From contig NZ_DATBTY010000081.1 in the NCBI RefSeq assembly GCF_036516575.1, positions 1 to 42,162 on the forward strand: DNA of 42,162 bases. The letters are read 5' to 3'. This document shows, piece after piece, positions 25,095 to 33,670 of this stretch. Below the pieces are notes generated by a model. It saw only the letters and a list, made by a program, of their open reading frames with translations, had not been told where the DNA came from and made no database searches. Positions within the stretch are counted from its first letter, which is position 1, and every line of letters begins with the position of its first letter. This DNA is from Cerasibacillus sp036516575 (GTDB taxonomy: Bacteria; Bacillota; Bacilli; Bacillales; Amphibacillaceae). A program made the translations under genes and the position numbers.

Positions 25095-26312
25095 TTATTG
25101 AAATTGCGCCAAAACGTCTTCTATATTATCGAATACTTTCTTTGCACCTTCTTTGAAAACTATTGTTTGATCTTCTTTTAAATAAATGCCATGAACAGGA
25201 TCATTATTATCGATTTCCCAAGGGGCATGATTCATTAATACCCGCTTTGACTGTCTTCTTAATAGCTTCATTAATTGATAGGCTTCTTTTATCCTATTTG
25301 GTGTGTAATCGACGATGATTTCTTCCTCTCTTTTTGAAACATCTCGATTCATTTTTAATCTGCCCATCATCAAATGAATATCACAACCAAAACCGATGGC
25401 TGGCATCATGACACCAAATTTTTCAGTCAATGTATCGTATCTTCCACCCATTAAAACGGGTTCTCCAGCATTTGCTATAAAACCTTGAAAAATCACATCC
25501 GAGTAATAATCCATTTGGTTAATTAATCCTAAGTTCAATACAATTTTTTCAGTTATTCCATATAAATCTAGCAACTGATAAATATTTTCAAGTTGATCAA
25601 TCGCTAGGTTCATCGCATTATTTAGTGATAACGTTCGCGCTCGTTGTATCACTTTATCAGCAGGACCATATAAATCTGGAATTTCCAATATCACATGTTG
25701 TAATGACTTACTGACTTGGTGTTTGCTTAGAAAAGACTGTAAATCAGCTTTGTTTTTTGCTTGAATAAATTGTTTTAATTGTTTAAGTTCATCATGTGTT
25801 AAAGTGATTTCTTCTAAAATCTGTTTGACAAAGCCCGCATGTCCGACTTCGATTGTAAAATCAGTAAATTGTAAGTTTGATAATAAATCATAGGCTAATG
25901 CTAATACTTCAGCATCGACTTCTGCTGAATTATCTCCGAAAAGCTCTACCCCAATTTGTTTGTGTGCTACAACGCGATCGGATGCGTGTCTAAAAACATC
26001 CATGATATAAAAATATCTTTCAAGTTGTCGGTTATCCTTAGCGTGTTTGGCTATTAATCTAGCCACTGGAATTGTTACATCAGGGCGTAATACGAGTACT
26101 TTCCCTGAAGGACCGATTACTTTAACCATATCGTCTTGCATAATCAGCCCATCCACAGCAAAATATAAATCATAGGGTTCAAAAATCGGCGTCTCAATTT
26201 CATCATATCCATATGTATGAAAGAGCTGCTCTGCCGTCTTGATGATGTTCTCTTTTTTTTCGCATGTTAATGTATTTGCTTTAAGTACATCGTTCAGATT
26301 GGATTGATACAT
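25095..26312 (-). CDS. hisZ: ATP phosphoribosyltransferase regulatory subunit HisZ
   Basis: Histidyl-tRNA synthetase-like protein without aminoacylation activity; with short HisG it forms the active, histidine-regulated first enzyme. Class II synthetase motifs remain recognisable (TYGYDEIETPIFEPYDLY, LRPDVTIPVAR, MGGRYDTL). 405 aa from the ATG at 26312, which has AAAGGAG 7 nt upstream; the frame stays open to 26345. First gene of the leftward his operon, 21 nt before hisG. Confidence 0.9.
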   Translation of the reverse strand: MYQSNLNDVLKANTLTCEKKENIIKTAEQLFHTYGYDEIETPIFEPYDLYFAVDGLIMQDDMVKVIGPSGKVLVLRPDVTIPVARLIAKHAKDNRQLERYFYIMDVFRHASDRVVAHKQIGVELFGDNSAEVDAEVLALAYDLLSNLQFTDFTIEVGHAGFVKQILEEITLTHDELKQLKQFIQAKNKADLQSFLSKHQVSKSLQHVILEIPDLYGPADKVIQRARTLSLNNAMNLAIDQLENIYQLLDLYGITEKIVLNLGLINQMDYYSDVIFQGFIANAGEPVLMGGRYDTLTEKFGVMMPAIGFGCDIHLMMGRLKMNRDVSKREEEIIVDYTPNRIKEAYQLMKLLRRQSKRVLMNHAPWEIDNNDPVHGIYLKEDQTIVFKEGAKKVFDNIEDVLAQFQ

Positions 26313-26352
26313 ATTTCTTCTCCTTTCGCCCTCTAACTTTATCACTTTATTG

Positions 26353-26368
26353 CTTTACCGTAGTGAAG
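26353..26368 (-). promoter_or_regulatory. Inverted repeat at the his transcription start (operator candidate)
   Basis: CTTTACCGTAGTGAAG is a 6-4-6 inverted repeat with one mismatch, just downstream of the predicted start. Its position suits a repressor. TrpR-like HisR/YerC proteins are known histidine regulators in Firmicutes, but I could not compare this site with their motif. Confidence 0.4.
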
Positions 26369-26377
26369 TTATATTGT

Positions 26378-26406
26378 ATTCTAGTAGATAGATTGATTTC
26401 TGTCAA
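26378..26406 (-). promoter_or_regulatory. sigma-A promoter of the his operon
   Basis: Minus-strand TTGACA (26406-26401), 17-bp spacer, TAGAAT (26383-26378); 11 of 12 consensus bases. Start predicted near 26371, about 60 nt before hisZ. The leader is too short for a T-box. Confidence 0.85.
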
Positions 26407-26426
26407 CTATAAGGAGGATGTTTTCC

Positions 26427-27221
26427 ATGATTGATTATCATATTCATAGTAATTTTTCTGCAGATTGTGAAACCCCAATGGAAAAAACAATAGAAATAGC
26501 GATTGAAAAAGGATTTTCGGAAATTTGTTTTACTGAACATATTGATTATGATTATCCTGATTCGACCATAACGTTCGAATTTAATTTAGACGCTTATGAT
26601 CAGAAAATAAAAGCAATGCAAGTGGCTTATGCGGATCGTCTAGCAATCAAAAAAGGAGTCGAAATTGGTGTTCAACCCCATCTGTTAAAACAGTATGATG
26701 ACTTATTAAGGAAAGAGTCATTTGATTTTATTATTTGTTCGATGCATACAACCGATCGAAAAACATTGCACTACGGGAATTTATTTAAGGATAGAACGAC
26801 TGAAGAAGCATTTCTCAAATATTATGAAGAGCTTTTATACTGTGCAAAACATTTTAATCATTATTCTGTTCTTGGACATCTGGATTTAGTCAAACGTTAT
26901 ACGAAAGATAATGTCAATCATGATTTTCATGATCTCATCGAAGACATATTTAAAGAACTCATCCCAAAAGGTAAGGGGATAGAAATTAATACATCAAGCT
27001 TTAGATATGGTATGGATACCATTATGCCTAGCATTGATATATTAAAGCTATATAAGAAAATGGGGGGAGAAATCATTACACTTGGGTCTGATTCACATTC
27101 TGAAACGACGCTTGGATATAAATTCCCGCTCGTTTTAGACATATTAAAGGATCTTGGTTTTAAATACGTAACGACATTTAAGAAACAAGAACCTATTTTT
27201 CATGTGGTTGAGAAGTTATAA
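26427..27221 (+). CDS. hisJ: Histidinol-phosphatase, PHP family (HisJ type)
   Basis: Metal-dependent PHP phosphatase that dephosphorylates histidinol phosphate before HisD acts. Metal ligands are visible in DYHIHSNFSADC, FTEHIDY, ICSMHTTD, LGHLDLVKRY and LGSDSHSE. About 264 aa. Start at the ATG at 26427, 9 nt after AAGGAGG; the ATG at 26418 directly abuts the site. Divergent from hisZ, so it supplies the phosphatase step missing from the monofunctional HisB. Confidence 0.88.
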   Translation: MIDYHIHSNFSADCETPMEKTIEIAIEKGFSEICFTEHIDYDYPDSTITFEFNLDAYDQKIKAMQVAYADRLAIKKGVEIGVQPHLLKQYDDLLRKESFDFIICSMHTTDRKTLHYGNLFKDRTTEEAFLKYYEELLYCAKHFNHYSVLGHLDLVKRYTKDNVNHDFHDLIEDIFKELIPKGKGIEINTSSFRYGMDTIMPSIDILKLYKKMGGEIITLGSDSHSETTLGYKFPLVLDILKDLGFKYVTTFKKQEPIFHVVEKL

Positions 27222-27227
27222 GACAAT

Positions 27228-27267
27228 AAAAAAATCAGGGTCATATGTTCTTTACCCTGATTTTTTT
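27228..27267. terminator. Bidirectional terminator between hisJ and plsC
   Basis: Stem AATCAGGGT / ACCCTGATT flanked by A7 and T7, serving the convergent hisJ (+) and plsC (-). Confidence 0.92.
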
Positions 27268-27268
27268 A

Positions 27269-28039
27269 TTAGACTTGTAATGGTACATCCTTTGTTTGAG
27301 AAGAATGTGCTACATGTCCTCTCATGTTATGAAGCTCTTTAGCGATGATTTTTTCAGTATATTGAGCAAGCTCTTTTCCAGTCATCTCGCTGTATTCTTC
27401 CGGGGTAATCGGTTGTCCGATAACGAGCCGAATCTTAGACGACTTAACGCGATTGTTATTTTGTTCGTACATTTCGCGTGTCCCATCAATTGTTACCGGT
27501 ATAATCGGCACCTTTGCTTTTGTACCTAAGCGAAAGCTCCCTGCTTTAAAACGATTTAATTCACCATCTTTGCTTCGTGTTCCCTCTGGAAAAATAACCA
27601 TCGAACAGCCTTTTTTGATGTTCCTTGTTCCTTTTTGTATGGCACGTACAGACTGCCGGCGATCTGTTCGATCAATAAAAACACAATGTAGTAACTTCAT
27701 CCATGAACGGATAATTGGAATCCTTTTTATTTCTATTTTTGCAATAAATCCTACTGGTTTACCTAAATAACCAAGTAAAGCCAAAATATCAAATAGTCCT
27801 TGATGGTTAGCAACATACAAAGCAGGTCCCTCAGGTAAATGTTTCTCCCCCTCAACATAAACTTTCGTATTTGTTTTTTCAATAACTTTTTGCGAGACAA
27901 CACTTGGTGTTTTAAATATTTCTTCCTGAATATGGGGAAGATGAGACTGATTAGCTAATTTTTTTGCTCGTAATAGCCTGAAATAACTGCCGATCACATA
28001 GATTGCTGCATATAAATAAATTCTTATCGTACCAATCAT
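27269..28039 (-). CDS. plsC: 1-acylglycerol-3-phosphate O-acyltransferase PlsC
   Basis: Membrane acyltransferase making phosphatidic acid. Acyltransferase block I is NHQGLFD (NHx4D), block III FPEGTRSK, and block IV VPIIPVTIDG. One hydrophobic segment at the N-terminus (YLYAAIYVIGSYF) anchors it. 256 aa, slightly longer than minimal PlsC. Single gene; a terminator at 27228-27267 follows. Confidence 0.9.
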   Translation of the reverse strand: MIGTIRIYLYAAIYVIGSYFRLLRAKKLANQSHLPHIQEEIFKTPSVVSQKVIEKTNTKVYVEGEKHLPEGPALYVANHQGLFDILALLGYLGKPVGFIAKIEIKRIPIIRSWMKLLHCVFIDRTDRRQSVRAIQKGTRNIKKGCSMVIFPEGTRSKDGELNRFKAGSFRLGTKAKVPIIPVTIDGTREMYEQNNNRVKSSKIRLVIGQPITPEEYSEMTGKELAQYTEKIIAKELHNMRGHVAHSSQTKDVPLQV

Positions 28040-28140
28040 GCGTGTTCCTCCTCCGCATACTAGATTATATATGAAAAATGATTATTTTTGTCGAATATTG
28101 ACGTAAGTTCACGAAAATATCATGTTTAACTATTTGTCCA

Positions 28141-28168
28141 TAAAAAAAGGAATCCTATGATAGGATTC
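28141..28168 (-). terminator. Terminator of the CAP-domain gene
   Basis: Stem GGAATCCT / AGGATTCC with a 5-nt loop, then TTTTTTT on the minus strand. Confidence 0.9.
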
Positions 28169-28197
28169 CATCAGAAATCATTTAATTGTTATTTTAT

Positions 28198-29007
28198 TTA
28201 TCTACCAATAAATTGCTGCGTCCAAACATTTCCTTTTTCAATATAACCAACACCAATTTCAGTGAAGTTAGGATTCAAGATGTTTTTACGGTGACCGTCA
28301 CTATTCATCCAAGCTTGAACAACTTGTTGTGGTGTGCGTTGTCCTTTCGCAATGTTTTCACCAGCTGTACGATAGGTAATACCCCATTTTTTCATCATAT
28401 CAAACGGTGAGCCATATGTTGGACTATTATGTGAAAAGTACCCATTTACTGCCATATCACGAGATTTCTCACGAGCTACTTGACTTAATTCATTATTAAT
28501 CTTAAATGGTTTTAGGCCACGTTTAGTACGTTCTTGGTTTGTTAACTCAACCACTTCTTGCTCATATTGATTGAGTGCATAACCTTTATTTGTTTCATCT
28601 TGTTTTTGTTCTGGTGCTGATGGTTTTGTATTTTGCGTTGGTTGTGTATTATTTTCTACATTAGTTGGCTGTTTTACTGGTTCTTTTGGCTTTTGATCGA
28701 CATGATTAGTTGGCTGTTTTACCGATTCTTTTGGCTTTTGAACTTGAGTATCTTTTGATTTATTATCAGATGTTTTATTTTCTGATGTTCCTTTTTCCCA
28801 TTGGATGTTCGGGAAACATCTTTTAATGATCGTTTTATATTGATCGTTAAGCGGTTGCCATTTACCGTTAACTGAATAGTATACTTTCGTATAAGTTTGT
28901 TGTTTAACTGGTTCTGGTGAAGAAATAGATGCATCTACTGTTCCTAGGTTTCCACCGAATAAAATGGCGGCTGATAATGCGGTCACTGCGGTTACTTTTT
29001 TTAACAT
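28198..29007 (-). CDS. Secreted CAP-domain protein (YkwD-like)
   Basis: 269 aa. Signal peptide (TAVTALSAAILFGGNLGTVDA), a short N-terminal domain, a low-complexity linker, then a C-terminal CAP/SCP domain from about 145. CAP signatures: LTNQERTKRGLKPF, SRDMAVNGYFSHNSP, AGENIAKG, VVQAWMNSDGHRKNILNPNF and IGVGY. The linker holds two near-identical copies of QKPKE(S/P)VKQPTN. B. subtilis YkwD and related SafA-like secreted proteins are the closest pattern; biochemical role unknown. AAAGGAG lies 12 nt before the ATG, a long spacing. Confidence 0.85.
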   Translation of the reverse strand: MLKKVTAVTALSAAILFGGNLGTVDASISSPEPVKQQTYTKVYYSVNGKWQPLNDQYKTIIKRCFPNIQWEKGTSENKTSDNKSKDTQVQKPKESVKQPTNHVDQKPKEPVKQPTNVENNTQPTQNTKPSAPEQKQDETNKGYALNQYEQEVVELTNQERTKRGLKPFKINNELSQVAREKSRDMAVNGYFSHNSPTYGSPFDMMKKWGITYRTAGENIAKGQRTPQQVVQAWMNSDGHRKNILNPNFTEIGVGYIEKGNVWTQQFIGR

Positions 29008-29417
29008 GTATAAAACACGCTCCTTTTAATTTTTTCGTTTTTTTGTCGCTTGCTGTGGCTCGCAAAATAAATATATCACGATATTTATGTAATATTTGTG
29101 GGAGCAATTTCCAACCATAAAAAATAGAATTAAAATACATTGAAAGCCTTATATCATATGCCTTTTCCTAATACCGTTACAAGGAAAGATAGGGATAATT
29201 TTATTGCATTGGTTGAAGTTGGCATCAATTTGTTCTTGACAACATGAAAAACAGGGTGGAAATGTTACAAAGTGACATGTTTTGTAAACGAATTGTTACT
29301 TGTTTTTTGAAGGTTTTTTCCTTATCTTTATAGTACGTGTGTTATGATATAGAGTAGGATTTTCATCGTTCAACATGTTATTAGAAGTTAAAACTATCAT
29401 CATTGGAGGAACAAATT
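29008..29417. other. Intergenic region between the CAP gene and mreBH
   Basis: AT-rich region holding the two divergent promoters. A plausible mreBH promoter is TTGAAG (29307-29312), 16-bp spacer, TATAGT (29329-29334). AAATAT and ATATTT form a small palindrome at about 29069-29086. I saw no ORF, RNA or terminator. Confidence 0.4.
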
Positions 29418-30425
29418 ATGTTTTCAAATGCAGAAATCGGAATCGATCTTGGAACAGCAAATGTTCTTATTTATGCCAAATCAAAGGGCATTGTATTAAA
29501 TGAACCCGCTGTAGTGGCGATTGATATAGATTCAAAAGAAGTCATTGCTGTCGGTACGGAAGCGAAGGAAATGATTGGTAAAACCCCAAAAAACATAGTC
29601 CCAATCCGCCCACTAAAAGACGGAGTCATTGCTGATTTCGATGTGACAACACAATTACTTAAAGCGTTTATGAAAAAGGTAAGCAAAAAAGTGGGGATGT
29701 CACTAAGAAAACCAGTTGTCGTTGTCTGTACCCCGACTGGTAGTACAGAAGTCGAACGTCGCGCCATTCATAATGCCATTGCAAGTTCCGGCGTTAAATC
29801 AGTCCATATCATTGAAGAACCTGTAGCAGCTGCTATCGGTGCTGATTTACCGGTTGAGGAGCCAATTGCAAACGTCGTTGTCGACATTGGTGGGGGTACA
29901 TCAGAAGTTGGTATCATTTCCTTTGGTGGTGTCGTTTCCTCAACTTCAATTCGTATCGGTGGGGATCGTTTTGATGAAGAAATCATTCAATCCATTCGTA
30001 AAAAATACAATGTACTCATCGGGGAACGAACCGCTGAACAAGTGAAAATGGAAATCGGTTATGCCCATCCAAATCATACAGAAGAAAATATGGAAGTCCG
30101 TGGTCGTGACTTAGTAACTGGTTTACCAAAAACAATTACGATTACGTCAACAGAAATATATGCGGCTCTAAAAGAATCACTTGAGCAGATTTTAGATGCC
30201 ATTAAAGCAACATTAGAAAACTGTCCACCAGAACTAAGTGGAGATATTGTTGATCGTGGTGTTGTCTTAACTGGTGGAGGCTCATTACTTCACGGTATGC
30301 AAGAATGGTTATCTAATGAATTATTAGTCCCTGTCAATTTAGCGCCTAATCCATCGGAAGCAGTTGCGATTGGAACAGGACGTGCAGTCGGAATGATTAG
30401 TAAACTACAAAAATCTGCTAAATAA
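29418..30425 (+). CDS. mreBH: MreB-family actin homologue MreBH
   Basis: Bacterial actin that forms membrane filaments guiding cell-wall synthesis; in B. subtilis MreBH works with the hydrolase LytE. 335 aa from the ATG at 29418 (GGAGG 8 nt upstream), the same length as B. subtilis MreBH. ATPase motifs: EIGIDLGTANVLIY (phosphate 1), VVVDIGGGTSEVGIISFGG (phosphate 2), GVVLTGGGSLLHGM (adenosine), IIEEPVAAAIGA (connect). It stands alone, without mreCD, which agrees with MreBH or Mbl rather than MreB. Confidence 0.88.
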   Translation: MFSNAEIGIDLGTANVLIYAKSKGIVLNEPAVVAIDIDSKEVIAVGTEAKEMIGKTPKNIVPIRPLKDGVIADFDVTTQLLKAFMKKVSKKVGMSLRKPVVVVCTPTGSTEVERRAIHNAIASSGVKSVHIIEEPVAAAIGADLPVEEPIANVVVDIGGGTSEVGIISFGGVVSSTSIRIGGDRFDEEIIQSIRKKYNVLIGERTAEQVKMEIGYAHPNHTEENMEVRGRDLVTGLPKTITITSTEIYAALKESLEQILDAIKATLENCPPELSGDIVDRGVVLTGGGSLLHGMQEWLSNELLVPVNLAPNPSEAVAIGTGRAVGMISKLQKSAK

Positions 30426-30461
30426 TTTTTAACGCATAGAATAGTCCTCGGAATGGAATTC

Positions 30462-30498
30462 AAGCGGAGAAAAACGAATGTTTTCTCCGCTTTGTTTT
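30462..30498 (+). terminator. Terminator of mreBH
   Basis: Perfect stem AAGCGGAGAAAA (30462-30473) / TTTTCTCCGCTT (30481-30492) followed by TGTTTT. Its arms are identical to those of the zosA terminator. Confidence 0.88.
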
Positions 30499-30500
30499 AG

Positions 30501-30881
30501 TTAATTCTTTTTAAAAGAAAAAATATCATAAAATGTTATTCCTGCAGAAATAGCAAAGGGCATAATTAAATGTTGTAAAAAACTGACCTCCTTGCCACTA
30601 AACAAATATGTAATCGCAATATTCACAACACTTAAAACGATAAACAAAATCAAAAACTGCTTCACGATTCTTTTCGTATCTTCATTTGAAACATGTTTTA
30701 ATCGTTTGATAAAAATAATGAGACTAATAAATAAAAAAAGAATTAAAATGATGATATAAGAAATAACACCGTAATAAGCTACTGGATGATCAATATCTAG
30801 AAAAACAATATAAGCGACAATTGGTAATCCTAGAATAATTAAAGCAACCGATAAAATATAAAGATATTTTTGAAATCCCAC
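30501..30881 (-). CDS. Small membrane protein of unknown function
   Basis: 126 aa with four predicted membrane helices, at about residues 7-28, 36-58, 72-93 and 99-120. A basic cytoplasmic loop (KRLKHVSNEDTKRIVKQ) lies between helices 2 and 3. It starts with GTG, 6 nt after GGGGAGG. I do not recognise the family. It is convergent with mreBH and has no operon partner. Confidence 0.65.
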   Translation of the reverse strand: MGFQKYLYILSVALIILGLPIVAYIVFLDIDHPVAYYGVISYIIILILFLFISLIIFIKRLKHVSNEDTKRIVKQFLILFIVLSVVNIAITYLFSGKEVSFLQHLIMPFAISAGITFYDIFSFKKN

Positions 30882-30983
30882 TTTCTTCCTCCCCTTTACA
30901 CTTTATTTATTATAGATGACTTTTTGACAGTCAACAATGATTCATAAACAAAATAAGGACTCACTTTTGTTTATGTTTTCCTA

Positions 30984-30997
30984 AGAAAGCGTTTACA
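30984..30997 (+). promoter_or_regulatory. CcpA cre site
   Basis: AGAAAGCGTTTACA matches the cre consensus TGWAANCGNTNWCA at 13 of 14 positions. It overlaps the -35 box at 30992-30997, so CcpA binding should repress the downstream catabolic operon during growth on preferred sugars. Confidence 0.75.
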
Positions 30998-31020
30998 AAC
31001 TTGTGCGAATCATTTATAAT
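30992..31020 (+). promoter_or_regulatory. sigma-A promoter upstream of the CoA-transferase operon
   Basis: TTTACA (30992-30997), 17-bp spacer, TATAAT (31015-31020); 11 of 12 consensus bases. Predicted start near 31027 coincides with the left end of the inverted-repeat element 31029-31220. Confidence 0.8.
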
Positions 31021-31028
31021 ATCAATAA

Positions 31029-31220
31029 AGAATCTTGTTCGAAACTTTTGAGAGCGTAAGATTCCTTTTTATCACATACAATCGAATGGTTCGCTTAACT
31101 GCCTAATCTGTGTGACGTCAACGCCAGACGCATGTGACAGATATGAGCCAGTTCAAATTGTCTTGCATGTAAATGCAATTCGATTTGGGCTGGCTTTTTA
31201 TTTGTTTCGAACGAGATTCT
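31029..31220 (+). other. 192-bp inverted-repeat-bounded structured element
   Basis: AGAATCTTGTTCGAAAC (31029-31045) is complementary over all 17 positions (one G-U) to GTTTCGAACGAGATTCT (31204-31220). Inside are a hairpin with outer stem ATCTGT/ACAGAT and inner stem CGTC/GACG, and a long terminator-like hairpin AGCCAG...CTGGCT followed by TTTTTA (about 31145-31201). GAATCTT near the 5' end can also pair with AAGATTC at 31058-31064 followed by CTTTTT, which excludes the long closing stem. It could be an attenuated leader, an independent ncRNA with 6S-like closure, or a MITE: AATA flanks it at 31024-31027 and 31221-31224. Confidence 0.5.
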
Positions 31221-31235
31221 AATACTTTCTATAAT
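31206..31235 (+). promoter_or_regulatory. Possible second promoter for the CoA-transferase operon
   Basis: TATAAT at 31230-31235 with a weak TTCGAA at 18-bp spacing, located in the right arm of the inverted repeat. It would give a short leader before the AAAGGGGG ribosome site at 31253-31260. Confidence 0.45.
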
Positions 31236-31268
31236 AAGACCATAAGATTTAGAAAGGGGGTACATAAC

Positions 31269-32423
31269 ATGAGTGGTACATTAGAACACATTCGTGTTTT
31301 AGATTTATCTCGCGTTCTAGCAGGGCCATATTGTACAATGATTCTCGGTGATTTAGGGGCAGACGTTATTAAAGTCGAGGCTCCAGGTGGAAGTGATGAT
31401 ACGAGAAAATGGGGGCCGCCTTTTAAAAATGGGGTGAGTGCATATTATCTCTGTGCAAATCGTAACAAACGAAGTGTCACGATTGATTTGAAGTCTGAAG
31501 AAGGTGTTGAACAAATAAAACAACTTATACAAGACAGTGATGTCCTCATTCATAATTTTAAAACTGGGACAATGGAACGCTTTGGGTTAGACTATGACAT
31601 TTTAAAAGAAATTAATCCACAACTAGTCTACTGTTCAATTACTGGATTTGGTGAAACAGGTCCTTATAAGGATAAACCGGGCTATGACTTTATGATTCAA
31701 GCAATGAGTGGACTAATGAGTATTACAGGTACAGATCAATCTGGTCCCCAGAAACTTGGTGTCGCTATTACAGACATTTTAACAGGGCTTTATGCATGTA
31801 TTGGTATTCAAGGTGCTCTATTAGAACGGACGGTCTCAGGAAAAGGACAAAAGCTGGATATTTCATTATATGATGCAGCAGTTAGTTCACTTGTCAATAT
31901 TGGCAGTAATTTTTTAATGTCAGGGCAAATTCCAAAACGACTAGGAAATCAACATGCGAATATCGTTCCGTACCAGACGTTCCAAACTCAAGACGGCTAT
32001 ATAGTGATTGCAGTCGGAAATGATCGTCAATTTACAGACCTTTGTGAAGTCATAGGTAAGCCCCAATATGCTGAAGATAATCGGTTCAAGACAAATCCTA
32101 ATCGTGTGAAACACCGTGAAGAACTTATTCCTTTATTAGAAAAAATATTTATAATAAAACCAACTGCGTATTGGCTAGACGCTTGTGATAAGCGCCAAAT
32201 CCCTTGTGGACCGATTCAGAATTTAAAAGAATTAATGAATGATCCACAGCTGCAAGCGAGAGACATGTTTATTGAACATGACCATCCAGTAGCGGGAGCA
32301 ATTCGTATGATTGGAAGTCCATTAAAATTATCACGAACACCAATTTCTGTCCGTTACCATCCACCAGAAGTGGGCGAACATAATGAGGAAATTTTTTCTG
32401 AAGAAATAATAAATAGAAATTGA
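31269..32423 (+). CDS. Type III (CaiB/BaiF) CoA-transferase, likely for glutarate
   Basis: 384-aa cytoplasmic family III CoA-transferase. DLSRVLAGPYCTMILGDLGADVIKVE is the N-terminal signature (quoted as family pattern), and the catalytic aspartate is D169 in GVAITDILTG, the same number as in formyl-CoA transferase. I start it at the ATG at 31269, 8 nt after AAAGGGGG; the frame stays open to 31173, but that stretch lies in the structured element. The next gene is a glutaryl-CoA dehydrogenase-like enzyme 15 nt away. Family relatives include human succinate:glutarate CoA-transferase (SUGCT), so activation of glutarate from succinyl-CoA is the inferred role. Confidence 0.82.
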   Translation: MSGTLEHIRVLDLSRVLAGPYCTMILGDLGADVIKVEAPGGSDDTRKWGPPFKNGVSAYYLCANRNKRSVTIDLKSEEGVEQIKQLIQDSDVLIHNFKTGTMERFGLDYDILKEINPQLVYCSITGFGETGPYKDKPGYDFMIQAMSGLMSITGTDQSGPQKLGVAITDILTGLYACIGIQGALLERTVSGKGQKLDISLYDAAVSSLVNIGSNFLMSGQIPKRLGNQHANIVPYQTFQTQDGYIVIAVGNDRQFTDLCEVIGKPQYAEDNRFKTNPNRVKHREELIPLLEKIFIIKPTAYWLDACDKRQIPCGPIQNLKELMNDPQLQARDMFIEHDHPVAGAIRMIGSPLKLSRTPISVRYHPPEVGEHNEEIFSEEIINRN

Positions 32424-32438
32424 AAGGAAGAATGCCAA

Positions 32439-33644
32439 ATGAATTTTGAATTTAGTGAAGAACAAAACATGTTACGTCAAACAGTGAGAGGTTTTGTCGA
32501 TAAAGAAATCATGCCACATATCTCGGATTGGGATCGTCAAGGTGAGTTTCCATTATCAATTATGGGCCGTTTAGCAGAACTCGGATTAATGGGAGTATGT
32601 ATACCTGAAAAGTACGGTGGTAGTGGTATGGATTATAACTCTTTGGCGATTGTTTGTGAAGAGTTAGAGCGTGGAGATACCGCATTTCGTACGGCGGTTT
32701 CCGTTCATACAGGCTTAAATAGTATGACGTTATTACAATGGGGAAATGAAAAACAAAAGGAAAGGTATCTTGTCCCACAAGCAAAAGGTGAAAAAATTGG
32801 TGCCTTCGGATTGACTGAACCTGCTGCTGGTTCTGATGTTGCTGGCATGCAAGCAACTGCTATAAAAGATGGAGACTATTACATTTTAAACGGTTCAAAA
32901 ACGTGGATTTCACTTTGCGATATTGCTGACTACTTCATCGTTTTTGCTTATACAGATAAATCGAAAAAACATCACGGTATTTCCGCCTTTATCGTTGAAA
33001 GAGAGTGGGAAGGTTTTTCTTCAAAAGCAATTAAAGGGAAACTCGGCATCCGCGCTGGAAATACGGGTGAAATTTTCTTTGATAATGTAAAAGTTCCTAA
33101 AGAAAATTTACTTGGTGAAGAAGGCGAAGGATTTAAAATTGCTATGTCTGCTTTAGACAATGGTCGTTTTACAGTAGCAGCTGGTGCTGTCGGTCAAATT
33201 ATGGCTTGTATCGAAGCGAGTGTGAAATATTGCCATGAGCGTGAAACATTTGGAAAACCGATTGGTAGGCACCAACTTGTGCAACAAATGCTTGCCAATA
33301 TGGAAGCTGGTTTACAAATGAGTCGCTTACTCGTCTACCGTGCTGGAGAGTTGAAAAATCAAGGAAAACGAAATACAAGAGAAACATCCCTTGCAAAATG
33401 GCAAGCATGTGACTTTGCGAATAAAGCTGCTGATGATGCCGTTCAAATCCATGGAGCATATGGTTTTTCAGATGAATATCCGGTAGAGCGCTACTTAAGA
33501 AATTCTAAAGCACCTGTCATTTATGAAGGAACGCGTGAGATTCACACCATTTTACAAGCCGAATATGTCCTAGGCTATCGCGAAGATAAACCATTAAACA
33601 AAATGCTTCCAGCTTGGGATGTAGATGAAGTAGGAGCATATTAA
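32439..33644 (+). CDS. Acyl-CoA dehydrogenase, probable glutaryl-CoA dehydrogenase
   Basis: 401-aa FAD enzyme. Acyl-CoA dehydrogenase signatures: AFGLTEPAAGSDVAGM, KTWISLCDIADYF, the helical segment with RETFGKPIGRHQLVQ, and the catalytic base E363 in VIYEGTREIHTILQAEYVLG. A glutamate at the YEGT position is shared by glutaryl-, butyryl- and short-chain enzymes. Proximity to a type III CoA-transferase and a semialdehyde dehydrogenase points to glutaryl-CoA -> crotonyl-CoA + CO2. Electrons would go to ETF, which is not encoded here. A plain short-chain acyl-CoA dehydrogenase remains possible. Confidence 0.78.
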   Translation: MNFEFSEEQNMLRQTVRGFVDKEIMPHISDWDRQGEFPLSIMGRLAELGLMGVCIPEKYGGSGMDYNSLAIVCEELERGDTAFRTAVSVHTGLNSMTLLQWGNEKQKERYLVPQAKGEKIGAFGLTEPAAGSDVAGMQATAIKDGDYYILNGSKTWISLCDIADYFIVFAYTDKSKKHHGISAFIVEREWEGFSSKAIKGKLGIRAGNTGEIFFDNVKVPKENLLGEEGEGFKIAMSALDNGRFTVAAGAVGQIMACIEASVKYCHERETFGKPIGRHQLVQQMLANMEAGLQMSRLLVYRAGELKNQGKRNTRETSLAKWQACDFANKAADDAVQIHGAYGFSDEYPVERYLRNSKAPVIYEGTREIHTILQAEYVLGYREDKPLNKMLPAWDVDEVGAY

Positions 33645-33670
33645 TCATGATGAATGTTGTGTTAAAAATG

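Noticed and set aside
29008..29417. sigma-I promoter for mreBH
   Set aside because: mreBH is sigma-I dependent in B. subtilis, but I could not find a convincing pair of sigma-I boxes here.
31029..31220. Lysine riboswitch or T-box in front of the catabolic operon
   Set aside because: No lysine-riboswitch core such as GAGGTGCG and no T-box sequence could be found. The operon is catabolic, not biosynthetic.
31173..31268. N-terminal extension of the CoA-transferase (to 416 aa)
   Set aside because: It reads through the structured element and is not family-like; AAAGGGGG sits 8 nt before the ATG at 31269.
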